Shown here one piece after another: positions 26,546-36,753 of a stretch of 63,959 nucleotides of DNA. This DNA is from Prochlorococcus sp. AG-436-J02 (lineage in GTDB: Bacteria > Cyanobacteriota > Cyanobacteriia > PCC-6307 > Cyanobiaceae): assembly GCA_003212625.1 (NCBI GenBank), contig QCPI01000004.1, forward strand, positions 1 to 63,959, in the 5' to 3' direction. Within the stretch, counting starts at the first letter, position 1. Every line of letters starts with the position of its first letter. The notes below the pieces were generated by a model that saw nothing but the letters and a program-made list of their open reading frames with translations, searched no databases and was not told the origin of the DNA. Both the position numbers and the translations under genes were made by a program.

Positions 26546-27496
26546 TTATAAACTAATTAAGGAACTATGCCCTATTGCTATGGCAGTTACAAGCATTCCT
26601 AAAATCAGGAATGGTTGAGCACTTGCTTGATATTTAACATCAAAACTTAATGGGTCACGTAATAGCCAGATATCTTGAAAAGTTATTTGTGGGATTATAA
26701 GTAAAACGAGAATAACTGATGCAAAATGTTGTCCTATGGCTATTAAAACTATGACCATTGCTATTTGAAAGATATCTATCATTCCTGCACTAATACGACT
26801 TGCATTTTTTATTCCAAAAACAACAGGCAGTGATTCAAGTCCCAGGCTTTTATCCCCTTCAACGCTTTTAAAATCGTTTATAACTGCAATTCCTAAACCT
26901 GATAAGCTGTAGGCAAGAGTAAGAAAAGCAGTTGTCCAAGTTAAATGTCCAAAAAGAGCCTGTCCAGCCCACCAAGGTAGCGCTATATAACTTGCACCAA
27001 GTGCATAATTCCCAAGCCATCCATTTTGTTTAAGTTTTAAAGGTGGTGCTGAATAAATAAAACTGACAAAAGATCCGCCCAATGCAAGAAGAAATACTGA
27101 AGGTATTTCGTGATGGGCCCACAAATCTAATAAATAGGCAACCCCAAGACCAGCTAGTAGTAAAACCCAAATTTGAAGCCTGACTTGGAAAAGGGAAATT
27201 GCTCCAGAGGGTATGGGCCTATTGGGTTCATTTATTGCGTCAATTTCTCTATCAAAGTAATCATTTATTGTTTGAGTGTATCCAGTTAGAAGTGGACCAC
27301 TCATAAACATGCAACTTGCTGAAGCAAGTATGTTGCTTACTTCCCAGTGGTAATTACCACTGGCAGCGGCGCCACATATGACTCCCCATAGCAAAGGAAT
27401 CCATGTGATGGGCTTCATTAATTGCAAACGAAGCTTCCAGATGTTTTTTGTCTCAGAACCTCCTTTTATGCCAAGGAGTTGCCTAGCATCGCTCAC
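26546..27496 (-). CDS. chlG: Chlorophyll synthase
   Basis: A 316-residue polytopic UbiA-family prenyltransferase that esterifies chlorophyllide with phytyl or geranylgeranyl diphosphate, the last step of chlorophyll synthesis. The first Asp-rich motif is NDYFDREIDAINEPNRPIPS and the second is INDFKSVEGDKSLGLESLPV. About eight membrane helices are visible. In divinyl-chlorophyll organisms the same enzyme is used. It lies 15 bases after a small DUF2862 gene on the same strand. Confidence 0.95.
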   Translation of the reverse strand: MSDARQLLGIKGGSETKNIWKLRLQLMKPITWIPLLWGVICGAAASGNYHWEVSNILASASCMFMSGPLLTGYTQTINDYFDREIDAINEPNRPIPSGAISLFQVRLQIWVLLLAGLGVAYLLDLWAHHEIPSVFLLALGGSFVSFIYSAPPLKLKQNGWLGNYALGASYIALPWWAGQALFGHLTWTTAFLTLAYSLSGLGIAVINDFKSVEGDKSLGLESLPVVFGIKNASRISAGMIDIFQIAMVIVLIAIGQHFASVILVLLIIPQITFQDIWLLRDPLSFDVKYQASAQPFLILGMLVTAIAIGHSSLISL

Positions 27497-27511
27497 TTTT
27501 TAACCTCAGGG

Positions 27512-27733
27512 TTAAGAAACTTCATCTTCAAAGAACCAATGTTTGCTGCCATCATTCATTTTAATTACCACACCAATTCCACCTATACCATCAGTCATCT
27601 TGTAATCGATGACCGTACCTCTTGGGTCTTTTGATAGTTGATTGATTAAATAGGAAGGTATTCGATCTCTTACACGTTCAATATTAATTTTAATTTTTGA
27701 ACCTATCCTTGAAAGGGAGGTAGGCTTAGCCAT
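27512..27733 (-). CDS. DUF2862-like small cyanobacterial protein
   Basis: I choose ATG 27733 (MAKPTSLSRIGSKIKINIER), giving 73 residues; a longer frame from 27760 is less likely. The compact beta-rich sequence (RGTVIDYKMTDGIGGIGVVI, then HWFFEDEVS) matches a small cyanobacteria- and plastid-specific family (DUF2862) of unknown function. It contains no membrane segment. It lies immediately upstream of chlG and divergent from hisF, so it is probably co-transcribed with chlG. Confidence 0.75.
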   Translation of the reverse strand: MAKPTSLSRIGSKIKINIERVRDRIPSYLINQLSKDPRGTVIDYKMTDGIGGIGVVIKMNDGSKHWFFEDEVS

Positions 27734-27786
27734 GGAATTAAAATACTCAATTTCGGGCACCTTAACAGTTCCTCTGTTTAAAAATC

Positions 27787-28557
27787 ATGGTTGCTTTAAG
27801 ATTGATTCCTTGTCTTGATGTTTCAAACGGACGAGTAGTGAAGGGAGTGAATTTTGTTGGATTGCGTGATGCGGGTGATCCAGTTGAGTTGGGATGTAGA
27901 TACAGCAAGGCTGGAGCGGATGAATTGGTCTTCCTAGATATAACCGCAACACATGAGAAAAGAACTACTTTGGTTGATATGGTCAGACGTACATCCGAAG
28001 CTGTCACAATCCCTTTTACCGTTGGAGGAGGAATAAGCTCATTAAATGGAATAAATGAATTGTTGAGAGCAGGTGCAGATAAAGTAAGTTTAAATTCCAG
28101 TGCTGTTAATGACCCTTCGTTGATTTCACAAGGAGCAAATCGTTTTGGTTCTCAATGTATTGTCGTGGCAATAGATGCAAAAAAGAACAAATATATTTCC
28201 AATAAGTGGGAGGTTTATGTCAGTGGGGGAAGAAGAAATACAGGGTTGGATGTAATAAAATGGGCAGAAAAAGTATTTGATTTAGGAGCAGGTGAAATCT
28301 TATTAACATCTATGGATGGTGATGGAACTCAAAACGGTTATGACATAGAACTTACTAAGTCCATTGCTGAGAAGGTACCCATACCTGTAATAGCTTCAGG
28401 AGGAGCTGGTTGCTTGAGGCATATTAAAGAGGCTTTTACTGATGGGAAGTCTTCAGCTGCTCTCTTGGCTTCCTTGTTACATGATGGCAAATTAACTATC
28501 AAAGAAATAAAAGAATATTTAATTAAGGAAAATTTACCTATCAGACCAATTGAATGA
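27787..28557 (+). CDS. hisF: Imidazole glycerol phosphate synthase cyclase subunit
   Basis: A 256-residue (beta-alpha)8 barrel. The catalytic acids lie in [15 protein letters not shown] and [10 protein letters not shown], and the phosphate-binding loops are TVGGGISS and VIASGGAG. With HisH it makes imidazole glycerol phosphate and AICAR in histidine synthesis; hisH is not adjacent, as is usual for scattered cyanobacterial his genes. Confidence 0.97.
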   Translation: MVALRLIPCLDVSNGRVVKGVNFVGLRDAGDPVELGCRYSKAGADELVFLDITATHEKRTTLVDMVRRTSEAVTIPFTVGGGISSLNGINELLRAGADKVSLNSSAVNDPSLISQGANRFGSQCIVVAIDAKKNKYISNKWEVYVSGGRRNTGLDVIKWAEKVFDLGAGEILLTSMDGDGTQNGYDIELTKSIAEKVPIPVIASGGAGCLRHIKEAFTDGKSSAALLASLLHDGKLTIKEIKEYLIKENLPIRPIE

Positions 28558-28612
28558 TAAATATTCCATAATCATTTAAATTTTATGGCAGTTGATTATT
28601 TTTTATATTTTT

Positions 28613-29311
28613 ATGAAGCCAGGTAATACTAGGGCTGTAGAGGAAATGTTTAATTCAATTTCTTCAAAATATGATTTTCTAAATGATATTTTTAGCTTTG
28701 GATTACATAGGCTTTGGAAAAGAAAATTGTTGAATACTCTTAATCCGATTTTTGGAGAAAAATGGATAGATCTTTGTTGTGGAACAGGAGATATGTCAAT
28801 ACTTTTGGCTAGGTATATGAAAAGTTCTGAAAATATAACTGGGATAGATTCAGCATCTCAAGCATTGTCAATTGCGAGAGAAAGATCAAAAGAAAATTAT
28901 TCTTCAATTGAATGGATAAATGGGGATGCTTTGAAGACAAATTTCCCGTTTCATCAATTTGATGGACTTCTGATGGCTTATGGCTTGAGGAATCTTTCAA
29001 GCTCTGAGGCTGGGCTTAAAGAGGCTTTTAGAATTTTGAAACCAGGAGGTAGAGCTGGAATATTAGATTTTAGATCTTTTCAAGGATTTTCTATACAAGG
29101 GGTTTTCCAAAAGATTTATTTAAGTTTGTATGTGGTGCCAATTGCCTCAGCCTTCGGTTTAGGGAAAGAATATTCATACATTAAAAAAAGTTTAGTTAAC
29201 TTCCCTTCTGGACCTGAACAAATTGATTTGGCACTTTCTTCTGGTTTTAGAAAAGCAGAATACAAGACATTAGCAATGGGTCAGATGGGTATTTTATTAC
29301 TTACGTCCTAA
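28613..29311 (+). CDS. menG: Demethylphylloquinone/demethylmenaquinone methyltransferase (MenG/UbiE)
   Basis: The start is likely ATG 28613 (MKPGNTRAVEEMFNSISSKY), giving 232 residues; a TTG at 28592 adds seven. It is a class I SAM methyltransferase: WIDLCCGTGDMSILLAR is motif I, YDFLNDIFSFGLHRLWKR is the UbiE family signature, and LKPGGRAGILDFRSF follows. In cyanobacteria it performs the last methylation of phylloquinone, the photosystem I A1 cofactor, or of a plastoquinone precursor. Confidence 0.92.
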   Translation: MKPGNTRAVEEMFNSISSKYDFLNDIFSFGLHRLWKRKLLNTLNPIFGEKWIDLCCGTGDMSILLARYMKSSENITGIDSASQALSIARERSKENYSSIEWINGDALKTNFPFHQFDGLLMAYGLRNLSSSEAGLKEAFRILKPGGRAGILDFRSFQGFSIQGVFQKIYLSLYVVPIASAFGLGKEYSYIKKSLVNFPSGPEQIDLALSSGFRKAEYKTLAMGQMGILLLTS

Positions 29312-29321
29312 GTTAAATTGT

Positions 29322-29804
29322 TCAATTTATTCTTAATTCTTTTCTTCTGCAAAAACTACACTTACCCCATAATTTAATCTCTCCTTTAGGTGAAGGTACT
29401 TTGCAAAATGGACAATTGATAATGCCATTTTTATCAGTTCTGCTTGGGTGTCTTTCCCATATTTCTTTTTCATTTTCTTTAGTGACTAAATCAATTGGAT
29501 AATATTGCCTAATCCGTATCTCTTTTATTGCATATCCATATGACTTTAAAGATTTAATTAACTCCACACGGTTGTATTGGAGTGCTTGTCTCCACTGTGG
29601 ATGACTTGCTCCAATGGTTAGAATTTTATTTTTAATTTCAAGTGGTGTGCAATTCAATGCGAGTTGCTCTCCAGCGATTTCTACCCAATGTTGAATAAGG
29701 CCTCCTACATTCCCTTCCCATGAAGACTTGATTTCTTCTAAGCATGAATATATTGATTGCTCTCTTTTTGCTTTTGTTTTATGTTTTGAGTCCTCTAAAA
29801 TCAA
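29322..29804 (-). CDS. DciA-like (DUF721) protein with C-terminal zinc ribbon
   Basis: A 160-residue protein. The central KH-like domain (LIQHWVEIAGEQLALNCTPL, ILTIGASHPQWRQALQYNR) is DUF721/DciA, whose members help load the replicative helicase DnaB in bacteria lacking DnaC/DnaI. Residues 127-158 hold a four-Cys cluster (CPFC and CSFC about 20 residues apart), a probable zinc ribbon absent from many DciA proteins. A replication role is inferred from the family. It converges on menG. Confidence 0.75.
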   Translation of the reverse strand: MILEDSKHKTKAKREQSIYSCLEEIKSSWEGNVGGLIQHWVEIAGEQLALNCTPLEIKNKILTIGASHPQWRQALQYNRVELIKSLKSYGYAIKEIRIRQYYPIDLVTKENEKEIWERHPSRTDKNGIINCPFCKVPSPKGEIKLWGKCSFCRRKELRIN

Positions 29805-29877
29805 TTTAAATTAGACACTATTGATGAGTTAATGCTTAAATCTAGCTTATATTTTTTACATTGCATAAAACATCCTA

Positions 29878-30663
29878 ATGGGATTATTAGATAGGTTCAC
29901 CCGCTTGCTAAGGGCAAATCTAAATGCTTTTGTTAGTGATGCAGAAGATCCAATAAAAATACTTGATCAGTCCGTTGCTGATATGCAAGAAGATTTGGTG
30001 AGGCTTCGTCAAGCAGTCGCTATGGCTATCGCAAGTCAAAAAAGATTAGAGAATCAGGCAGATCAGGCAAAAGAGCAAATTCAAAATTGGTTCTCAAGAG
30101 CGGAATTAGCCTTGAAAAAAGGAGAGGACGATTTAGCTAGAGAAGCATTAAGTAGAAAAAAAACTTTTCAAGAAACTTTTGCATCTTTGTCAACTCAGTT
30201 TCAATCTCAAAATGGTCAAGTTGAAAAATTAAAGAAAAGTCTTCTGTTGTTAGAAAGGAAAATTGCCGAAGCGCGAACAAAAAAAGACATGCTTAAAGCT
30301 AGAGCGCAGGCAGCTCAGGCTCAGCAGAAAATTCAAAGTGCTGTGGGTGATGTAGGCAGTAAGTCTTCTATGGCTGCTTTTGAAAGAATGGAAGATAAAG
30401 TAGAAGCATTGGAAGCTTCAGGTCAGGCAGCATTGGAGTTAGCAGGCGAAGATCTCGAAAGTAAGTTTGTGGCATTAGAAGAGGGTGATGATATAGAAAA
30501 AGAATTAGAGATATTAAGGAATCAATTAAAATTTGGAGTTAATTCTCTAGCTTTGCCTCCTTCTGACTTAAGTGTAAATGAAATCAAGACAGTAGAAATC
30601 AAAGAAGTTGAAGTTGAATTAGAGGAGATGAAAAAGTCAATAGATAACTCTGAATCCGTTTAA
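29878..30663 (+). CDS. vipp1: Vipp1/PspA (IM30) membrane-shaping protein
   Basis: A 261-residue ESCRT-III-like protein. It begins MGLLDRFTRLLRANLNAFVS, the amphipathic membrane-binding helix, followed by about 190 residues of heptad-rich coiled coil. A C-terminal extension past residue 215 distinguishes Vipp1 from PspA. It maintains thylakoid membranes and responds to membrane stress. It is followed by birA after 17 bases. Confidence 0.93.
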   Translation: MGLLDRFTRLLRANLNAFVSDAEDPIKILDQSVADMQEDLVRLRQAVAMAIASQKRLENQADQAKEQIQNWFSRAELALKKGEDDLAREALSRKKTFQETFASLSTQFQSQNGQVEKLKKSLLLLERKIAEARTKKDMLKARAQAAQAQQKIQSAVGDVGSKSSMAAFERMEDKVEALEASGQAALELAGEDLESKFVALEEGDDIEKELEILRNQLKFGVNSLALPPSDLSVNEIKTVEIKEVEVELEEMKKSIDNSESV

Positions 30664-30680
30664 AACATAGAATTTAAAAT

Positions 30681-31436
30681 ATGAATAATAAACTCTTTAG
30701 AGGTGTAGGGGGCATTTATCGATATCACAAATTAAGGCAGCCATCTAGTAGATCTTGGCTTTTAGTTAGGAAGCCTATTTGTGCAAGTACAGAAATAGAA
30801 TTATCAAATTGGATTTCGGAGAAACCGGTAGTGAAAGATAGGTTAAGAGCAATCTTTGCTTATTCGCAAAAATATGGCCAAGGTCAGTTTGGTCGGAATT
30901 GGTATTCACCAAAGGGAGGGGTTTGGGTTAGTGCAGCTATTAATAGAGAAGATTCCAAAATGAAAAATTCTGAGCTTTATGGCTTAGCCGTTGCGTTAGC
31001 TATGGTTGAAAGATTTGAACGGATAGGGGTTAATGTGAAAATAAAATGGCCAAATGATCTTTTGGTTGAGGGTAAAAAATTAGCTGGAATTTTACCTAGA
31101 GTATTTTCAAGAGGAGGAAAACTTAGATTATTAAGAGTAGGAGTTGGTTTAAATGTATTTAATAATGTTCCTAAAGAGGGGATTTCACTAAAAAAAATTA
31201 TTAGAAATGGAAAAATGAATGTAAATTTTTGGTCATCAGAAGTTTTATTTGCAATAGAAAGATCTTTAGATTTTTTAGATAATAAAAAATTTCTATCCAG
31301 TCAAGTTGAGCAAAGATTATGGTCAAAAAAATATATTGATAAAGAAACTGGCTTTCAATTGGAGATTAAGGGTATTGATTCAAGTGGCAGATTGATTGTT
31401 ATTAAAGATGGTAAAGAAACATTATTAGCAAATTAA
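30681..31436 (+). CDS. birA: Biotin-[acetyl-CoA-carboxylase] ligase
   Basis: A 251-residue ligase of the short type, without a DNA-binding helix-turn-helix. Biotinyl-AMP synthesis is supported by YGQGQFGRNWYSPKGGVWVS (a variant of the usual GRGRxGR loop, with Gln) and KIKWPNDLLVEGKKLAGIL. It attaches biotin to the carboxyl carrier protein of acetyl-CoA carboxylase. The glycine-rich loop is GQGQFGR, slightly divergent. Confidence 0.88.
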   Translation: MNNKLFRGVGGIYRYHKLRQPSSRSWLLVRKPICASTEIELSNWISEKPVVKDRLRAIFAYSQKYGQGQFGRNWYSPKGGVWVSAAINREDSKMKNSELYGLAVALAMVERFERIGVNVKIKWPNDLLVEGKKLAGILPRVFSRGGKLRLLRVGVGLNVFNNVPKEGISLKKIIRNGKMNVNFWSSEVLFAIERSLDFLDNKKFLSSQVEQRLWSKKYIDKETGFQLEIKGIDSSGRLIVIKDGKETLLAN

Positions 31437-31452
31437 ACATAATTAAATTTAA

Positions 31453-32178
31453 TTAATTTTGAGAAATTTCTATTACCTTCCCATCTTTAAATCTTGCGAT
31501 TTTTTTTGCTCTTTGAGCAACAGTGTCTTCATGAGTAACTAACACAATTGTTATTCCTTGATTATGAAGTTGGTCAAAAAGATTTAAAACATCTTCAGTG
31601 GTTTTGGAATCAAGTGCACCGGTTGGTTCATCTGCTAATAAAAGTGATGGTTGATTGATTATTGCTCTTGCTATTGCAACCCGCTGTTGCTGCCCTCCAG
31701 ACAATTGATTGGGTAGATTGGTCATCCTATTTTTCAGTCCTACTCGCGTAAGAGCTTCTTCAGCACGCTTCTTTCTTTCTATAGAGGGAATACATGCATA
31801 AATCATTGGAAGCATTACATTCTCCAGCGCTGAAATTTCTTGAAGCAGATGAAATTGCTGAAAAACAAAACCAAGTTCTTTGTTTCTAATATCTGCAAGC
31901 GAGTCATCATCAAGTTTTTCTACGGCAGTTCCATTTAGTTCATATTTCCCATTAGTAGGACGATCAAGACATCCAAGAATATTCATCGCAGTACTTTTCC
32001 CAGATCCACTTGCCCCCATCACTGCAAGGTAATCCCCCTGAAAAACTTCGAGGTTTAGGTCATCAAGAGCTTTAACTTTTACTGAACCTTCTCCATAAAA
32101 TTTATTTACATGCGTGAGACGAGCTACAGAGTTTTTCAATGATTTTAATTGGTTAGCCAATTGAATTTTTACTTGCAA
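31453..32178 (-). CDS. ABC transporter ATP-binding protein (LolD/MacB/DevA type)
   Basis: A 241-residue ATPase with Walker [20 protein letters not shown]-loop FVFQQFHLL, signature [14 protein letters not shown], Walker [13 protein letters not shown] and His switch VTHED. The closest class is the LolD/MacB group, which energises lipoprotein release or heterocyst-type DevBCA export. No matching permease is adjacent. The longest frame overlaps the end of ndhB by 26 bases; a TTG codon 14 codons in is an alternative start. Confidence 0.85.
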   Translation of the reverse strand: MQVKIQLANQLKSLKNSVARLTHVNKFYGEGSVKVKALDDLNLEVFQGDYLAVMGASGSGKSTAMNILGCLDRPTNGKYELNGTAVEKLDDDSLADIRNKELGFVFQQFHLLQEISALENVMLPMIYACIPSIERKKRAEEALTRVGLKNRMTNLPNQLSGGQQQRVAIARAIINQPSLLLADEPTGALDSKTTEDVLNLFDQLHNQGITIVLVTHEDTVAQRAKKIARFKDGKVIEISQN

Positions 32179-33715
32179 GAGTAATAGCTTCTTGAAGTAA
32201 TGGTGTTCCGTTTACAGCACCATCAGCAAAATTAAAGAGAGGGTTTGAGATGATTCCACCAATAGCAGTTACTAGAACACAAAAAATTAAAGCTACTTTG
32301 AGAGATGACATGCCTGGTATTGACCATTCTATAGATGGATATGCTTTTACAACATCTGAAGCTTCTTTAGGTTCTTTTACAACCATCATTTTTATAACTG
32401 AGATGTAATAGTAAATAGAAATAACAGAAGTGATCAGACCAACAGTCACAAGTAAGTATTGTCCATCAGCCCATCCGGCGAAGAATAAATAAATCTTCCC
32501 AAAGAATCCAAGCATAGGAGGAATCCCTCCTAAAGAAAGAAGACATAGACTTAATCCTAATGTGATTAACGGGTCTTTTTGGTAAAGCCCTGCATAATCT
32601 GAAATTTGATCACTACCAGTTCTAATTGAGAAAAGTATTATGCAAGCAAAAGCACCAAGATTCATAAATAAATACGCTGCCATATATAAAACCATTGCTG
32701 CAAAACCATCTTCAGTTCCGCATACCAAACCAATCATCACAAATCCAGCTTGGCCAATTGAGCTATAAGCAAGCATTCTTTTCATTGATTTTTGTGCTAG
32801 CGCTACAACATTTCCCAGGGACATACTCAGAACAGCTAAGACAGTAAATAGCAATTTCCATTGTGTGTCAAAAGCGCTGAAACACCCCACAAGAATCCTT
32901 ACTGCTAGCGCAAATCCAGCGGCTTTGGACCCTACTGATAAAAACGCGACAACTGGAGTTGGAGAGCCCTCATAAACGTCTGGAGTCCATTGATGAAAGG
33001 GAACTGCTGCGATCTTGAAGGCTACTGTGGATAAGACAAAAACAAGTGCTAATGCAGATAAGGGCGTAGGGGCATTTATTAAAGTTATTCCTATTTCTTT
33101 TAGGTTTGTAGATCCACTAATTCCATAAAGAAGAGATGCTCCATAAAGAAATACTGCGGCAGCTGCCGAACCGACTAATAAATATTTTAAAGCCGCCTCA
33201 GAACTCCTTGAATCTCTTTTGAGGTATCCAGACAGTAGGTAGCTTGCGACTGAGAGTGTTTCTAGTGAGACAAAAACACTCACTAAATCAGTTGAGCCAC
33301 ATAGAAGCATTGCTCCAAGAGTGGCAGCTAGTAATATTGCTGCGAATTCACCTATAGGACTTCCATTCTTTTCAGCATATCTCCAACTAATTAGTAGAGA
33401 AATAAGAGTTGATAAAGCTATTACCCCTCTAAAAGCAATAGCTAGATTATCTGCGATAAATGCTCCTAAGAAAGATTCTTGAGTTTCTCCATTCCATTGC
33501 ATGAATAACAAAATTAAAGATGAAACAAGACCTGCATAACAAATAGGGGGGGACCACCGAGCTGAAATTTTGTCACCGGCCAAATCAACTAAAAGTGTAC
33601 CTAGCATTGCCAACAGAACTGCGGCCTCTGGTAGGACGGTTTTGGCATTTAAGGAGAGATTTAAAAGCTCTACAGGTGCATTTATGAATATTTGAAAAGA
33701 AAAAAGGGCTCCCAT
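32153..33715 (-). CDS. ndhB: NAD(P)H-quinone oxidoreductase subunit 2
   Basis: A 520-residue antiporter-like membrane subunit of NDH-1 with about 14 helices. Segments typical of NdhB are [40 protein letters not shown] and [18 protein letters not shown]. The complex drives respiratory and cyclic electron flow and CO2 uptake. It begins at ATG 33715, divergent from topA. Confidence 0.97.
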   Translation of the reverse strand: MGALFSFQIFINAPVELLNLSLNAKTVLPEAAVLLAMLGTLLVDLAGDKISARWSPPICYAGLVSSLILLFMQWNGETQESFLGAFIADNLAIAFRGVIALSTLISLLISWRYAEKNGSPIGEFAAILLAATLGAMLLCGSTDLVSVFVSLETLSVASYLLSGYLKRDSRSSEAALKYLLVGSAAAAVFLYGASLLYGISGSTNLKEIGITLINAPTPLSALALVFVLSTVAFKIAAVPFHQWTPDVYEGSPTPVVAFLSVGSKAAGFALAVRILVGCFSAFDTQWKLLFTVLAVLSMSLGNVVALAQKSMKRMLAYSSIGQAGFVMIGLVCGTEDGFAAMVLYMAAYLFMNLGAFACIILFSIRTGSDQISDYAGLYQKDPLITLGLSLCLLSLGGIPPMLGFFGKIYLFFAGWADGQYLLVTVGLITSVISIYYYISVIKMMVVKEPKEASDVVKAYPSIEWSIPGMSSLKVALIFCVLVTAIGGIISNPLFNFADGAVNGTPLLQEAITLASKNSIG

Positions 33716-33826
33716 TTGTGTATTGTTTTTAAGCAGTGTCTGATTTTATGACTCTAGCGAAGTTATAAAATATGCCTTTTTTATCATTTTGGGCTATGCA
33801 TTTTACTATTCAGTACGTTAGATAGG

Positions 33827-33833
33827 AAGGAGG
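33827..33833 (+). promoter_or_regulatory. Unusually strong Shine-Dalgarno of topA
   Basis: AAGGAGG occurs 12 bases before ATG 33846. Most genes here have weak or no recognisable SD, so this one stands out and supports the chosen start. Confidence 0.6.
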
Positions 33834-33845
33834 AAAATTGAGCTA

Positions 33846-36749
33846 ATGCCTACTGACCATACTTTGGTAATTGTTGAAAGTCCCACAAAGGCAAAAACCA
33901 TAAAAGGGTTTTTGCCTAAGGATTTTCAAGTTCTTGCGTCAATGGGGCATATAAGAGACTTGCCTAACAATGCCTCTGAGATCCCGGCAAAGCATAAAGG
34001 AGAGAAGTGGGCAACCATTGGAGTCAATACAACTGCTGATTTTGATCCTTTGTATGTGGTACCAAAAGACAAGAAAAAAATTGTCAAGGAATTAAAACAA
34101 TCTTTGAAGGGTGCTAGTGAATTGTTGCTTGCGACTGATGAAGATAGAGAAGGGGAAAGTATTAGTTGGCATTTAATGAATGTCCTTGATCCAAAAATCC
34201 CTGTCAAGAGGATGGTCTTCCACGAGATAACTAAAGAAGCTATTTCTAAGGCTCTCGCGAGAACAAGGGAAATTGATATGGAGTTAGTTCATGCCCAGGA
34301 AACAAGGAGGATACTAGACAGATTAGTGGGATATACATTGTCCCCTCTTTTGTGGAAAAAAGTTTCTTGGGGCTTATCTGCAGGAAGAGTCCAATCAGTT
34401 GCAGTAAGATTGCTTGTTTTGAGAGAGAGAGCAAGAAGATCTTTCAAAAGTGGGAGTTATTGGGACTTGAAAGCAAAATTAGAAAAAGAAGGTAGTGAAT
34501 TTGAGGTGAAAATGACCTCAATCGGTGGTCAAAGAATTGCTAATGGGAGTGACTTTGATGAGTCAACAGGCTTATTGAAATCTGGTCGAAATGTCAGATT
34601 ACTCAAGGAAAAAGAATCCAAAGAATTTGCTCAAAAATTAACTACTGAAAAATGGAAAGTTACTAATGTCGAAGAAAAACCCTCCATTCGTAAACCAGTG
34701 CCTCCTTTTACTACAAGTACCTTGCAACAAGAAGCTAATAGAAAGCTACGATTATCAGCTAGGGAAACCATGAGATGTGCTCAGGGGTTGTATGAAAGGG
34801 GGTTTATTACATATATGCGAACGGATTCAGTCAGTCTGTCCGATCAGGCTGTAAATGCCTCACGAAAATGTGTTGAATCAAAATATGGTGTTGAATATTT
34901 AAGTAATAAACCTCGCCAATTCTCTAATAAAACTAGAAATGCTCAAGAAGCTCATGAAGCAATTCGTCCTTCAGGTGAGAGTTTTAAAACACCTAAAGAG
35001 TCCAACTTGCAAGGAAGGGATCTTTCTTTATACGAACTGATTTGGAAACGAACGGTTGCTAGTCAAATGGCTGATGCAAGGTTGACAATGCTTGGTGTTG
35101 AATTACAAGCAGCGGATGTATCTTTTAGAGCAAGCGGAAAAAGAATAGATTTTCCTGGTTTCTTTAGAGCTTATGTTGAAGGAAGTGATGATCCGGATAG
35201 TGCACTTGAAGGACAAGAAGTTCTTTTGCCTAATTTAGCTGTTGGAGATACTCCGACAGCTAAGAATGTAGAGGCGTTGGGTCACCAGACTCAGCCTCCA
35301 TCTCGATATAGTGAAGCTTCATTAGTTAAAACACTTGAGAAAGAAGGTATAGGTCGTCCATCAACATATGCAAGCATCATAGGAACAATTGTAGACCGAG
35401 GGTATTCAGTCCTAAACAATAATTCTTTGACTCCAAGCTTTACAGCATTTGCGGTTACTGCACTTCTTGAAGAACATTTTCCTGACCTTGTAGATACTAG
35501 TTTTACAGCTCGAATGGAATCTACACTTGATGAGATCTCAACAGGGAAAGTGAGCTGGCTACCATATCTTAAGGATTTTTATAAAGGTGACACAGGTTTA
35601 GAGAATCAAGTTCAACAAAGAGAAGGAGATATAGATGGAGGTGAATTCAGGTCTGTTTCTTTGGAGGGGCTTTCGTCTCTTGTTAGGTTAGGTAAATTTG
35701 GCACATATCTTGAGTCGAAGCAATTAGGAGAAAATGGTAAGCCTATAACGGCTACTCTTCCGCAGGAAATTACTCCTGCAGATTTGGATGAAGATATCGC
35801 AGAGATGATTTTAAAACAAAAAGCTGAGGGCCCCGATTCACTGGGTGTTGATCCTGATACTGGACAGAATTTATACCTGCTAAATGGTAGATATGGTCAC
35901 TTTATCCAAAGGGGACTGGTGACTGAGCTGAAGGATCTGGGGGTCCTAAAAGGTAAGAAAAAGCTAGGTAATCTTCGCTTGTTTAAAAGTAGTCAATATG
36001 GACTTTATTTGAAGCAGGATGCATCAAAAGTTCAGGTATTATTGCCAGAGAATACAAAAGAGGAAGATGTTGATGTTGACAATGTACTTGAATATCTAGA
36101 AGATAAATCATTAAAAAAAGCTCCAAATCCTAAAAGAACCTCATTGCCAAAAAATATAAAACCCGAAAATTTAACGTTTGAGCAGGCCCTTGGATTAATA
36201 CAATTACCACGTCTACTAGGAGAGCATCCTGAAGGAGGGAAAGTTCAATCAAGTTTAGGTAGGTTTGGTCCTTATGTTGTTTGGAGTAAAAATGATGGCG
36301 AAAAAGATTACCGTTCAATTAAGGGTGAAGATGACGTTCTTCAAGTAAGCCTAGAGAGAGCTCTTGAGCTTTTATCTATTCCAAAACGAGGAAGAGGTGG
36401 AAGAACTGCTTTGAAGGAACTAGGGGTTCCAGAAGGAGGAAAAGAAATTATCCAATTATTTAATGGCCCTTATGGTTTATATGTTAAGCAGGGGAAAGTG
36501 AATGCCTCTCTACCTGAAGGTAAAAGTGCTGAAGACATTTCAATTGAAGAAGCTATAGAATTGTTGGCTGCAAAGAAATCAAGTAAAAAATCAACTGCTA
36601 AGAAAAAAACTTCTTCAAAAAAGATTACTAAATCAACTAAGAAAGTTTCGGCATCATCTTCAAAGAAAAATAGTAATCCAAAAGCACCCTCAATTACTAA
36701 AACAGGGCGCTTGAGAGCTAGTAAAGTAAGGGTTATTAAAGCTAAATAA
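33846..36749 (+). CDS. topA: DNA topoisomerase I
   Basis: A 967-residue type IA topoisomerase that relaxes negative supercoils. The toprim domain has ESPTKAKTI and ATDEDREGESISWHL, and the active-site Tyr323 lies in RGFITYMRTDSVSLS. Instead of zinc ribbons, the C-terminus carries repeated TopA C-terminal units (RLGKFGTYLE, GRYGHFIQRG, SQYGLYLKQ, GRFGPYVVW, GPYGLYVKQG) and ends in a Lys/Ser-rich basic tail of about 65 residues, as in other cyanobacteria. Confidence 0.97.
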   Translation: MPTDHTLVIVESPTKAKTIKGFLPKDFQVLASMGHIRDLPNNASEIPAKHKGEKWATIGVNTTADFDPLYVVPKDKKKIVKELKQSLKGASELLLATDEDREGESISWHLMNVLDPKIPVKRMVFHEITKEAISKALARTREIDMELVHAQETRRILDRLVGYTLSPLLWKKVSWGLSAGRVQSVAVRLLVLRERARRSFKSGSYWDLKAKLEKEGSEFEVKMTSIGGQRIANGSDFDESTGLLKSGRNVRLLKEKESKEFAQKLTTEKWKVTNVEEKPSIRKPVPPFTTSTLQQEANRKLRLSARETMRCAQGLYERGFITYMRTDSVSLSDQAVNASRKCVESKYGVEYLSNKPRQFSNKTRNAQEAHEAIRPSGESFKTPKESNLQGRDLSLYELIWKRTVASQMADARLTMLGVELQAADVSFRASGKRIDFPGFFRAYVEGSDDPDSALEGQEVLLPNLAVGDTPTAKNVEALGHQTQPPSRYSEASLVKTLEKEGIGRPSTYASIIGTIVDRGYSVLNNNSLTPSFTAFAVTALLEEHFPDLVDTSFTARMESTLDEISTGKVSWLPYLKDFYKGDTGLENQVQQREGDIDGGEFRSVSLEGLSSLVRLGKFGTYLESKQLGENGKPITATLPQEITPADLDEDIAEMILKQKAEGPDSLGVDPDTGQNLYLLNGRYGHFIQRGLVTELKDLGVLKGKKKLGNLRLFKSSQYGLYLKQDASKVQVLLPENTKEEDVDVDNVLEYLEDKSLKKAPNPKRTSLPKNIKPENLTFEQALGLIQLPRLLGEHPEGGKVQSSLGRFGPYVVWSKNDGEKDYRSIKGEDDVLQVSLERALELLSIPKRGRGGRTALKELGVPEGGKEIIQLFNGPYGLYVKQGKVNASLPEGKSAEDISIEEAIELLAAKKSSKKSTAKKKTSSKKITKSTKKVSASSSKKNSNPKAPSITKTGRLRASKVRVIKAK

Positions 36750-36753
36750 AATT

